From: an uncultured Saprospiraceae bacterium
GTDB taxonomy: Bacteria > Bacteroidota > Bacteroidia > Chitinophagales > Saprospiraceae
Assembly (NCBI GenBank): GCA_937959275.1
Contig: CALGLU010000021.1
Location: 62,001-126,000 of the forward strand
Direction: 5' to 3'
DNA: 64,000 nt
The position numbers and the translations under genes are program-made. A model generated the notes under the pieces. That model did not search any database. It worked only from the letters and a program-made list of their open reading frames with translations, and was not told the DNA's origin. This document shows positions 26,594-34,699 of the stretch, piece by piece. How positions within the stretch are numbered: the stretch's first letter is position 1; each line of letters starts with the position of its first letter.

Positions 26594-27916
26594 ATGAGAA
26601 CCAAAATTGCATTGTATTTGATTCTATTTTCAAGTCCGTTAATCCTAAACGCTCAATCAGACTGCGGCTTTCCTATAATTGAAATCAATAAAGCATCAGA
26701 TTTTAGCTCATACTTTAGCAATCAAGAATCATGTGATACTATAAATTACCCAATCAGAATTAATAATGTAGCAGATCTTAGGCCTTTAAACTTTATTAAA
26801 AAGTTGACTCATGAGCTTTCAATTGAAATTACCAATATTGATTTAGAAGAATTAGTTGGATTAGATTCGTTAGAAGAAGCAACGACAATATCTATTAGCG
26901 GGTTTAGAGGAAGTGTGAAAACAATAAATGCATTTAAATCTTTAAAGAAACTTGACCGATTGATTATTAGTTCCCTAGCTTCACTGACGCACATTGAACC
27001 AATTCCAGGAATTGATACATTAGTTGCATTTGAAAGTTGGTCTAACTCAAGTCTAAAGACATTGGACTTTCTTCCAAATTTGAAGCAATGTAAGTTTTTT
27101 GATATTGCGTTCAATGACAACTTAGAGTCAATAGGTCTTGATAAAAATCTTTCGAATGTTACACAATTTGAGATTTCAAGATGCCCTAAAATCGAAGAGC
27201 TGTACTTACCCAAAGACTCGGAGAGCATGAATTCTGTATTATTCAGCAATTTGGAAAACCTTAGAACAATTCATATTAATGAAAACGATACCAAGGATAT
27301 TAGTAGTTTTTTCATTAGATTTCTTCCCAAGTTAGAATCTTTCGAAGGTCTTGATTCTTTAGAAAAAGTAAAATTCTATTTTGCGTTTATCGGCTGCGAT
27401 AAGCTGAGTTCAATAGGTGATTTTCCCAAGCTTGATACTGTTAGTTTATTGGGATTAATAGATAACGATAGACTAGAAGATCTTTCTGGATTAGAAAACC
27501 TAAGTTACATTTCCGATACACTGTATATTACTGAAAACAGTGCTCTCTCTGATTGCAACATAGAAAGTTTTTGCTCCTTTGTGGATAGAAAAATAGAAGC
27601 TGCAGTCATTTTTGATAATAAGTCTGGCTGTGCGACTGCTGAAGAACTTATTAATTCTTGTATTTCGACGAATGTAGATGATGAACTAAACATAAATGAC
27701 GTAAGTGTTTATCCTAACCCTGTAGTGGACATTCTTCAAGTGGACATTCCAATTAATTTTATAGGTGAGAAGTATTCAATCGTCGATATTAGCGGAAGAG
27801 TTCGCAAATCGAATTTATTAGAAAATGGATTGAATGATATAAACCTCACAGGCCTGAACAAAGGTGTTTATTTTATAAAAATAAAATACTTAATCTACAA
27901 GGTGTTTAAAAATTAA
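26594..27916 (+). CDS. Secreted leucine-rich protein with T9SS type A sorting domain
   Basis: 440 residues. Signal peptide to about residue 20, then irregular leucine-rich repeats (about 60-330: LDSLEEATTISISGF, LKKLDRLIISSLASLTHIE), a receptor-L-domain-like arrangement, and Cys pairs near 320-350. The last ~75 residues are a typical type IX secretion sorting domain: VSVYPNPVVDILQVD, YSIVDISGRV, LNKGVYFIKI. It is thus expected to be exported across the outer membrane by the T9SS and anchored to the surface. Ligand unknown. Confidence 0.88.
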   Translation: MRTKIALYLILFSSPLILNAQSDCGFPIIEINKASDFSSYFSNQESCDTINYPIRINNVADLRPLNFIKKLTHELSIEITNIDLEELVGLDSLEEATTISISGFRGSVKTINAFKSLKKLDRLIISSLASLTHIEPIPGIDTLVAFESWSNSSLKTLDFLPNLKQCKFFDIAFNDNLESIGLDKNLSNVTQFEISRCPKIEELYLPKDSESMNSVLFSNLENLRTIHINENDTKDISSFFIRFLPKLESFEGLDSLEKVKFYFAFIGCDKLSSIGDFPKLDTVSLLGLIDNDRLEDLSGLENLSYISDTLYITENSALSDCNIESFCSFVDRKIEAAVIFDNKSGCATAEELINSCISTNVDDELNINDVSVYPNPVVDILQVDIPINFIGEKYSIVDISGRVRKSNLLENGLNDINLTGLNKGVYFIKIKYLIYKVFKN

Positions 27917-27972
27917 GTGAAATGAATAGTCTTTGAGCATGCTTCTATTGATGTAATGTTTATGTCAATGCT

Positions 27973-28740
27973 TCACAAACCCTCAACCCACTTCCTAAAC
28001 GCCGAAGTTTTAGGCCCACTCGTCTTCAAGGTCTCTGCTTCACCCTTCAAATACAAAGCGAGTCGATTCCCAAAGTATGTCTCCATTTTTTCTAGATACG
28101 ACACGTTAATCACTTCTCCTCGATTAATTTGAAAGAATTGTTTTGGATCTAGATGTTGTTCTAGTTCAGCGATGCGATAAGATATTAAATGTCTTTTGTG
28201 TTCTGTATCATGAGCAAAGACAATGTCACCATCCGCCTTAAAGTAGACTATGTTATTCGTTTCGAGAAAAAAGATTCCATTACTTTTCTTGATGGTGAAT
28301 TTTGTTTTATACGATTTTTGTGAATCGTTTAGGACTTGATTAAACTGTTTAATTAATGCTTGATTGCTGTCCTGCGGAGTTTTCTTAAATAAGCTTAAAT
28401 ATTTATCTAAGGCTTGAATCAAATCTTCACTAGCATATGGTTTTAATAAATAGGCAATGCCATTTGTGTTAAACGCATCCATTAAAAAGTTATCGTAAGC
28501 AGTAATGAAAATAATAGGTGCCTCTACTGCATGCTGTTCGTAGATATCAAACGCTCTGCCATCTAATAACTCAATATCTGACAGTATTAAATCTGGTGAT
28601 GGATTTGATTGAAGATACGCTAAGCCATCTGCTACGGTCTGATACCAACGGATAGTGACATCATTCGAAAAGTAGTTCTGCAAATATTTTGTCAGCTGTT
28701 TGGCAGCAATGGCTTCGTCTTCTAATAGCAATATATTCAT
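27973..28740 (-). CDS. LytTR family response regulator
   Basis: 255 residues. Receiver domain (1-120) with the acidic pocket LEDE, phosphoacceptor Asp55 (LILSDIELLDG), Thr in FITAYD and Lys in LLKPY; LytTR DNA-binding domain from about 150 (FFLETNNIVYFKADGDIVFA, FFQINRGEVINVSYLE). It regulates transcription in response to its partner kinase. Its ATG lies in an ATGA overlap with the true end of the kinase reading frame at 28737, so the pair was a coupled operon. Confidence 0.92.
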   Translation of the reverse strand: MNILLLEDEAIAAKQLTKYLQNYFSNDVTIRWYQTVADGLAYLQSNPSPDLILSDIELLDGRAFDIYEQHAVEAPIIFITAYDNFLMDAFNTNGIAYLLKPYASEDLIQALDKYLSLFKKTPQDSNQALIKQFNQVLNDSQKSYKTKFTIKKSNGIFFLETNNIVYFKADGDIVFAHDTEHKRHLISYRIAELEQHLDPKQFFQINRGEVINVSYLEKMETYFGNRLALYLKGEAETLKTSGPKTSAFRKWVEGL

Positions 28741-29755
28741 AAACGACTTTCTTTAATTAAGGGCACTCTCACTGTGTAAATGGAGTCAGTTTTTTCAACA
28801 ACAAGTAATCGGTCTGTAAAGAACTGAAGTCGTTGTCTCAAATTATCTAATCCTGTACCCATACTATCTTTCACACTTGGTTTTGGATTGACGGAGTTTG
28901 TGACACAGATATGCCCATCTTCTAAAAAGACCTTGACAAGCAGTGCCTGACCTGTAATGCCGCATTGTGTTTGACGACATTTTCAATCAGTGTCTGCATG
29001 GTTGCCGGGGGTAAAAAATAGTCTCGTATTTCAGCATCTTTGATGTCAATATTAAATTCAAATAAGTTCTCAAAGCGCTGTTTAAGTAAAAATATATAAT
29101 TCGTTGTAAATGTTAACTCCTCCTTCGCGGGGACTAAATCTTCATTTTTGTGTTTGATTAAATAGCGATATAAGGAAGATAAACTCTGCGTAAACTTTTG
29201 AGCTCGTTTGGGATCAGTCTCAATCAGTAAATTTAAAATATTTAAATTATTAAATAAGAAGTGTGGATCAACTTGAGCTTCTAATAGTTTCAACTCGCTT
29301 TCTTTTTGACTCTTTTCTAGTTGGCTTATGGTTGCTTTAGCTGAATAGAATTGCCTAGCAGTTAAGAAGAGTCCAAGAGGTAATATGGCTTGGAAGTTAT
29401 CCATCACACCCCACAACATATCGCTTAGATAACTGGATTCTGAAGAATACATTTTGGGGAATAGGATCAATTGAAGAGCAGTGACTGAAAAGAGGACGAC
29501 AATTGTTAACAAAAACGTTAAAAGATATTTTTCCTTTGGGAAATAGGAATTGAATACACCATACACGACAATGATAATCGTAATGATGATGAATACATGC
29601 TCGATCACTAAATGCTTGATGAGAGGAAAATGCTCTGTGGTAAATAAAGGCACATCTTCCTCAGACCACTCGGCAAAAAAATTGATAATGAAGGCCAATG
29701 AAAAGTATAAGCCCATTAGTATATAATCTGTCTTGTCAATTCTCTTCAGCCACAT
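28737..29755 (-). pseudogene. LytS-type sensor histidine kinase, frameshifted near its 3' end
   Basis: About 339 codons. Four membrane helices (about 12-30, 47-68, 78-98 and 118-135), a coiled coil, then the His_kinase domain with phosphoacceptor His165 in LLEAQVDPHFLFNN and an N-box start TLIENVVKHN. The frame then ends early at 28922 with a 13-residue nonsense tail. Shifting by one base near 28950 restores GQALLVKVFLEDGHICVTNS and the G-box MGTGLDNLRQRLQFF, through to a stop that overlaps the regulator's ATG. A one-base deletion is implied, either real or a sequencing error. The truncated form lacks most of the ATP-binding domain. Confidence 0.85.
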
Positions 29756-29999
29756 GAGATCTGTTTTGCTCCGAATATATCAACTTTTGCTTGTCTCTGA
29801 TCCTGTTATTGAGTTGAATTCGTGATTTAGCAGGTGAACAGCGTCTTTTGCCAGTTGAGCAGATATTGAATGTTGATACTTGCTTCAACGGTAAAAATGG
29901 AGGCTTCAACGTGTAATTCCTTAGACTACTGAATAGTGATTGTGAACACGTGGGACCGAACATACTTTTAGCCTATCATTTAATCAAACACAAAGTATC

Positions 30000-31505
30000 A
30001 TGCAAAAATTAATCTTAAGTACACTACTGATTGTATCAAGCTGTTTTATCACCATTGCACAATCAAAGAAATCAACTGCCGTCTTCAAAATTAGTGCTGC
30101 CGAAGCACATGAAGACTTAACCATATTGCAAGAAGAGATGCACTATCTTCACGCGGGTCTATACACCTTTACTCCCAAGGCAACGATGGATCGGTTTTAC
30201 AGTGAATTGAAAGCTGAGATTACAGACTCGATTACGAATGAGGAGTTTTATAGAAAGTTATTGCCCCTTCATGGCCTGATCATGAATGGACATACCATGA
30301 TTCGTCCTTCTGAACAATTAGAATACAATCGATTGAATACACTTCCGCTTTTTCCACTAGATACATATTGGGATAAGGGTAACTTGTACCTATTGAGGAA
30401 CACATCCAATAATCTCAACTTGAAAGACGGTAGTCGCATTGATAGCATCAATGGAGAAGATGCGTCTGAGGTTTTTCGATATCTAGCTAGTCAATGGACT
30501 CGTGATGGCTACAATACGACATTCCCTGAAGAGATTGCTGGACGCGCTTTTGGTGAATTTTATACCTATATGAAAAGTAGTCCATCGTCATTTGATCTTG
30601 TGTTAACAGAGGTGGACGGATCAGCAAGTCGGGTCAATCTAGAGGCATTGCCAACGCCAATTCTTGACGAACATAGACTAGCGAGATATGGAAAAATAGA
30701 TTTGTATTGGGAGCCATCAATGGGAGATCCTATCACCTTAGACATAAAAGAGGGTGTTGCCGTTTTGGCAATAAAGACCTGTTCAAAGTCTGATTTCAAC
30801 AAGCTGTTTCGTAAAACGAAGAAATTGATGAATCAACTCTTTCAAAAAATAGATGATGAAAACGTAGAACATCTAATCATAGACATTCGCAACAATGGAG
30901 GTGGAGATATGTATGTTGTTGCTGAATTACTTAAACATTTGTCTGATCATCCTTTTCATTTATATGATGACACTTATTTAGTTACGAATAAAGTCAAGCG
31001 TAAAAAATTATATAAAGGCAGTCAGTTTTTATTAAATCTTACAGGCGGACTTGGTTTGAAAAAAAGTGAAGATGGGAAGTATAGACGCAATTGGTTTACA
31101 GAGATATTTTATGGAAAAGACATCGACCGCATAACACATCACCCAGTAGAAAATATGTATACAGGTAAGATTTATACGCTGACAAATGCAGCATCTTTTT
31201 CAGCGGCGGGATTTATGGCTTCTGCTTTACAGGCTCACACCTCAAGTGTATTTATTGGTGAAGAACCTGGAGGAGGGACCAATACGATTTCAGCTGGCGA
31301 ATACCTTGATTTGGAATTGCCACACTCTAAAAATATTGCTACGCTGGCATTAGTAGCGGAGCTATTTAATAATCCTAAAAGCCAGACTGGTCGCGGAGTG
31401 ATTCCTGATTATCCAGTTAGAAATAGCATACAAGATATGTTGGTAGGGCATGATAGGGTTATGGATTTTACACTGAAGTTGGTTCAGGACCAGAAATCAG
31501 AATAA
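30000..31505 (+). CDS. Secreted S41 family (C-terminal-processing-like) peptidase
   Basis: 501 residues, signal peptide to about 20. The S41 core is seen in HLIIDIRNNGGGDMYV (about 290-305), and the catalytic Ser is Ser399 in TLTNAASFSAAGFM, followed by the oxyanion segment IGEEPGGGTNT. An N-terminal cap with EEMHYLHAGLYTF precedes it; the PDZ domain is reduced (DSINGEDASEVFRYL). The family cleaves unfolded or tagged proteins in the periplasm. It is divergently transcribed from the kinase gene. Confidence 0.85.
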   Translation: MQKLILSTLLIVSSCFITIAQSKKSTAVFKISAAEAHEDLTILQEEMHYLHAGLYTFTPKATMDRFYSELKAEITDSITNEEFYRKLLPLHGLIMNGHTMIRPSEQLEYNRLNTLPLFPLDTYWDKGNLYLLRNTSNNLNLKDGSRIDSINGEDASEVFRYLASQWTRDGYNTTFPEEIAGRAFGEFYTYMKSSPSSFDLVLTEVDGSASRVNLEALPTPILDEHRLARYGKIDLYWEPSMGDPITLDIKEGVAVLAIKTCSKSDFNKLFRKTKKLMNQLFQKIDDENVEHLIIDIRNNGGGDMYVVAELLKHLSDHPFHLYDDTYLVTNKVKRKKLYKGSQFLLNLTGGLGLKKSEDGKYRRNWFTEIFYGKDIDRITHHPVENMYTGKIYTLTNAASFSAAGFMASALQAHTSSVFIGEEPGGGTNTISAGEYLDLELPHSKNIATLALVAELFNNPKSQTGRGVIPDYPVRNSIQDMLVGHDRVMDFTLKLVQDQKSE

Positions 31506-31591
31506 ATTATCTGCTTCTTTAGGGCCATAGACTTATAAAAAAGCAAAGCAACACTTATTTGAAAAGTGAGTAAACTCTAATTTTGAACAAT

Positions 31592-31626
31592 CTCAATTTT
31601 ACTATAAAATGTAGGCTAAAATTGAG
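31592..31626. repeat. Perfect 10-bp inverted repeat
   Basis: CTCAATTTTA (31592-31601) and TAAAATTGAG (31617-31626) with a 15-base loop. It sits between the S41 stop and the sigma factor start. It may end the S41 transcript or be an operator for the sigma locus; no T tract follows. Confidence 0.6.
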
Positions 31627-31732
31627 AGGACTTTCCTAATTTCAAAAACAAATGTTATTGACTGCAACAGATTTAACAATATATGCACCATACAGTATGT
31701 AAAGATTATTTAATCATCCGCAAATAGAATTT

Positions 31733-32275
31733 GTGCCGACAAACGATAAAGATATCACACTTCGCAAAGCTCAAAAGGGAAACCGTAAGGCCCAAAAAGC
31801 GCTGTATGATGAATTTAGAGTCTATTTATTCGGTGTTGCGAGTCTTTATGCTAATTCAAAAGAAGAAGCGGAGGACATGCTTCTGGAAGGCTTTTATCGA
31901 ATATTAAAGGACCTTAAGTCCTACAATGGTAAAGGGGAATTGCGGGCATGGATGAGGCGCGTTATGGTCAACTCGTCACTCATGTATTTAAGAAAATATA
32001 GGAAATGGGAACAAGTCAGAACATATCATACGGAGAGTACTTTAAGTATTCCTGATAATATAGACTTTACAGTAAATGAACGAGTTCAATCGATTTTGAT
32101 ATTAATTAGGTCCTTACCTGAACCACAACGGATCATATTTTCATTAAAGGCAATCGAAGGATATACATACAAAGAGATAGCGGAAAAATTGAGTATTAAG
32201 GAAGTGACATTACGCTCGCACTATATGAGAGCTCGACAAAGTTTACAGAACGTTTTACAGAAAGAATTGAAGTAA
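31733..32275 (+). CDS. ECF-type RNA polymerase sigma factor
   Basis: 180 residues, GTG start. Region 2 (about 18-85) contains LFGVASLYANSKEEAEDMLLEGFYRILKDL in two visible helices; region 4 (about 120-175) has the helix-turn-helix LPEPQRIIFSLKAIEGYTYK and EIAEKLSIKEVTLRSHYMRAR. It is expected to direct transcription of a dedicated regulon, possibly including the TonB receptor at 34700. Its stop is one base from the start of the membrane-spanning anti-sigma-like gene, so they are co-expressed. Upstream ATG codons in frame are absent. Confidence 0.9.
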   Translation: MPTNDKDITLRKAQKGNRKAQKALYDEFRVYLFGVASLYANSKEEAEDMLLEGFYRILKDLKSYNGKGELRAWMRRVMVNSSLMYLRKYRKWEQVRTYHTESTLSIPDNIDFTVNERVQSILILIRSLPEPQRIIFSLKAIEGYTYKEIAEKLSIKEVTLRSHYMRARQSLQNVLQKELK

Positions 32276-32276
32276 T

Positions 32277-33680
32277 ATGGAATATCCGAATGATAACATG
32301 GAGGAGTTTTTTAAAAATTCATTAGACAGATTTGATGAGCTTCCCTCTGATGAGGTTTGGGTCGAACTAGACAATCGACTTGATAATGATAAGCCACTAG
32401 GCTTTTTGGCGAATTGGTTTAAGTTTCTCGTTTTAGCTGCTTTTCTTGTCAGTGGATTCTCATTCATTTACTATAAACAAAATCAACTTTTAAAGGAATA
32501 TAAAATTGAATTATCCTCACTTGTAGGTGAAAATGATGATCTAAAACAAAAACTGGCTTTAGGATCTTCTGATATAAAGGATACGAAGCTAAAGCAGGAG
32601 ATACCCTTACAACAAAATATACGACGACAACAGAATGCCCAAACAATACCTGAACGTCAGCAACAGCGGGTCGTCTTTCAAGCCAACAATACGAGTCAGT
32701 TTAAATTAGTGCGGGATACAGTATTCATTATAAAGTATGTTGAGAATACATTTAGTCAATTGAATCACTCATTAGCAGAATCGAATACAACACCTTTTGC
32801 ATCTGGAGAAAAGGCACCGTTTTCAATATTGAATTATCCATATAAGACATCAGCTTCAAATAACATATTTGAATCAGATTATACACAAAATAAAAATAGT
32901 CCAAATGTTTTAAGCAGCCATAATAACTTGTCAAATAGAATCGTATCATCGAATATTCCTATCCCAGATTTGATTGGAAGAATGAAGTTTAATTCGATCA
33001 GTAAATCTAAGCGCAAAAAGAAAAAGCATAAACCTTATGAAGGACCGGTCATGATTGATCTTGACCCATGGGGTCAGCCTGAGTTCTCCTATAGAGTTGG
33101 CGTTTCCATAAGTCTATTAAATAGCCTAATAGGAGAACAGTTTTCCAATTCTTCGATTGGCTTTGGCTATGGTCTGATACAAGAAATAGGATTGTCAACA
33201 CGCTTTGCTGTGACATCGGGCATTAATAAAAATAGCCAAGAATATGCACTTAGCAATAATGGACTTCCATTGGAGTTAAGTCAGATTGGCACATTCCCAA
33301 ATCAAGAGAATTTTAATGAAAGTATAATACGTGTTGAAGTAGAAAATGAATTCTATGAAATTCCAGTGGGTGTGAAGTACAATTTTTATGTTGATAATCA
33401 AAAATCATTTTTTATTAATCCTTCAGTTAAATGGTCAATACACAAACCTCAACAGTTTAATTATTTCCTTACAGAAAATAGGATACAAACATTCTCTAGC
33501 GAACGAAGATTTGGCTATCTCAATGCAATTAATCTTTCAATCGGTGTTGAAAAAATAATTAATCCATTAATTAGATATCAACTCAGTTTGGGCTATGATC
33601 ACAGCCTAACAGAGGTCGGTGTTGAAAAACAAAGATTGAACACATTATTTTTAAAAGGAAATGTATTATTTGGAAAATAA
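32277..33680 (+). CDS. Anti-sigma-like N-terminus fused to membrane segment and barrel domain
   Basis: 467 residues. The N-terminal 40 residues (MEEFFKNSLDRFDELPSDEV, W, ELDNRL) resemble the short cytoplasmic motif found in Bacteroidota anti-sigma-type membrane proteins. A transmembrane helix (about 46-66), a coiled coil (70-100), a Gln/Asn/Ser-rich linker with KRKKKKHK, and a C-terminal outer-membrane-type beta domain (about 265-467, ending TLFLKGNVLFGK) follow. The arrangement would span the periplasm. Located one base after the sigma gene, it is the obvious candidate to regulate it. The family is not named and the function is inference. Confidence 0.7.
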   Translation: MEYPNDNMEEFFKNSLDRFDELPSDEVWVELDNRLDNDKPLGFLANWFKFLVLAAFLVSGFSFIYYKQNQLLKEYKIELSSLVGENDDLKQKLALGSSDIKDTKLKQEIPLQQNIRRQQNAQTIPERQQQRVVFQANNTSQFKLVRDTVFIIKYVENTFSQLNHSLAESNTTPFASGEKAPFSILNYPYKTSASNNIFESDYTQNKNSPNVLSSHNNLSNRIVSSNIPIPDLIGRMKFNSISKSKRKKKKHKPYEGPVMIDLDPWGQPEFSYRVGVSISLLNSLIGEQFSNSSIGFGYGLIQEIGLSTRFAVTSGINKNSQEYALSNNGLPLELSQIGTFPNQENFNESIIRVEVENEFYEIPVGVKYNFYVDNQKSFFINPSVKWSIHKPQQFNYFLTENRIQTFSSERRFGYLNAINLSIGVEKIINPLIRYQLSLGYDHSLTEVGVEKQRLNTLFLKGNVLFGK

Positions 33681-33741
33681 TATGTAAACGTGCTGCAACA
33701 AAATTAATGTTCTGTGCACCAATACTATTAAAAAGATAACT

Positions 33742-34590
33742 ATGAGATCAATTCAATATCTGATACTACTTGCAACATGTTTGATTCTAAATTCATGCAT
33801 CAAGGAATTTTCAAATGATTGTATTACAAGTGCAGATACGATAGAAAGACGGGCCATTGAACTCAATGCTGCTATCACAAAAATTGATCTTCAAGTGCCA
33901 GCCAATCTAATTGTAAATGAGGGAGCGCAATTCATTGAAATAGAAGCTCCTGGAGATGTGATAGACAAACTCATTGAGCAGTCTGAAATAAATGGTGATG
34001 AATGGTCGATTGAACTTAGAAATTGTTATGACGGTGGACAGATTAATATTTGGATCACACTTCCCCAATTTGAAGCTCTTGATGTTTCTGGATCGGGAAA
34101 TATATCGTCTTCAGACACACTTAGAGATGTGACAAGTCTGAATCTTGAAATACAAGGTTCAGGTGATATCGACGTCCAGGTGCTCGATGCTGAGAAACTG
34201 GATCTTGAAATACAAGGCTCTGGAAATATTAGCGTTGATGCTAGAAATGTGCTGATTAACTCCTATCACATCAATGGCTCAGGAGATATAGATGCCCATA
34301 TAAACCAAGGTGAGTCGGGAAGAATGGAAATAGATGGGTCAGGAGATATTGAAGCCTCAGGTACGCTTAAAGATCAACGTATAGAGATCAGTGGACAAGG
34401 AGATATTAGGGCCTTTGACTTGTGCCTTGAAACTTGTGTCATCGACTCGAAGGGCAGTGGCAGCTGTAATGTGAAAGTTAGTGAAAGACTGACTGTGACG
34501 ATAGAAGGCAGTGGTGACATATGTTATAGAGGCCAACCAGCAGTGACATCTACAATAGACGGTAGTGGTTCAATCAAAGATTGTAATTAA
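33742..34590 (+). CDS. GIN-domain (DUF2807) lipoprotein
   Basis: 282 residues. Lipobox LILNSC gives an anchored lipoprotein (Cys at 19). The rest is a head-GIN/putative auto-transporter-adhesin domain: a right-handed beta-helix-like ladder of short repeats such as GSGNISS, GSGDIDVQ, GSGNISVD, GSGDIDAH and GSGDIEAS. Such domains are widespread in Bacteroidota; function is unknown but surface or adhesion roles are proposed. It lies 61 bases after the anti-sigma-like gene, on the same strand, and is probably in the same operon. Confidence 0.85.
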   Translation: MRSIQYLILLATCLILNSCIKEFSNDCITSADTIERRAIELNAAITKIDLQVPANLIVNEGAQFIEIEAPGDVIDKLIEQSEINGDEWSIELRNCYDGGQINIWITLPQFEALDVSGSGNISSSDTLRDVTSLNLEIQGSGDIDVQVLDAEKLDLEIQGSGNISVDARNVLINSYHINGSGDIDAHINQGESGRMEIDGSGDIEASGTLKDQRIEISGQGDIRAFDLCLETCVIDSKGSGSCNVKVSERLTVTIEGSGDICYRGQPAVTSTIDGSGSIKDCN

Positions 34591-34699
34591 TCATCAAAAC
34601 TCAATTAGCTTAGGAATGGATAATTGCCAAACATAAATTGGGAAGTTATTTTTAACCATTCCTAAACAACTTTCTAAAACACGAATAAATTAAATTGCT

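Noticed and set aside
29736-29963. 75-codon minus-strand ORF in the divergent promoter region
   Set aside because: Overlaps the kinase start and has no coding pattern; probable chance frame.
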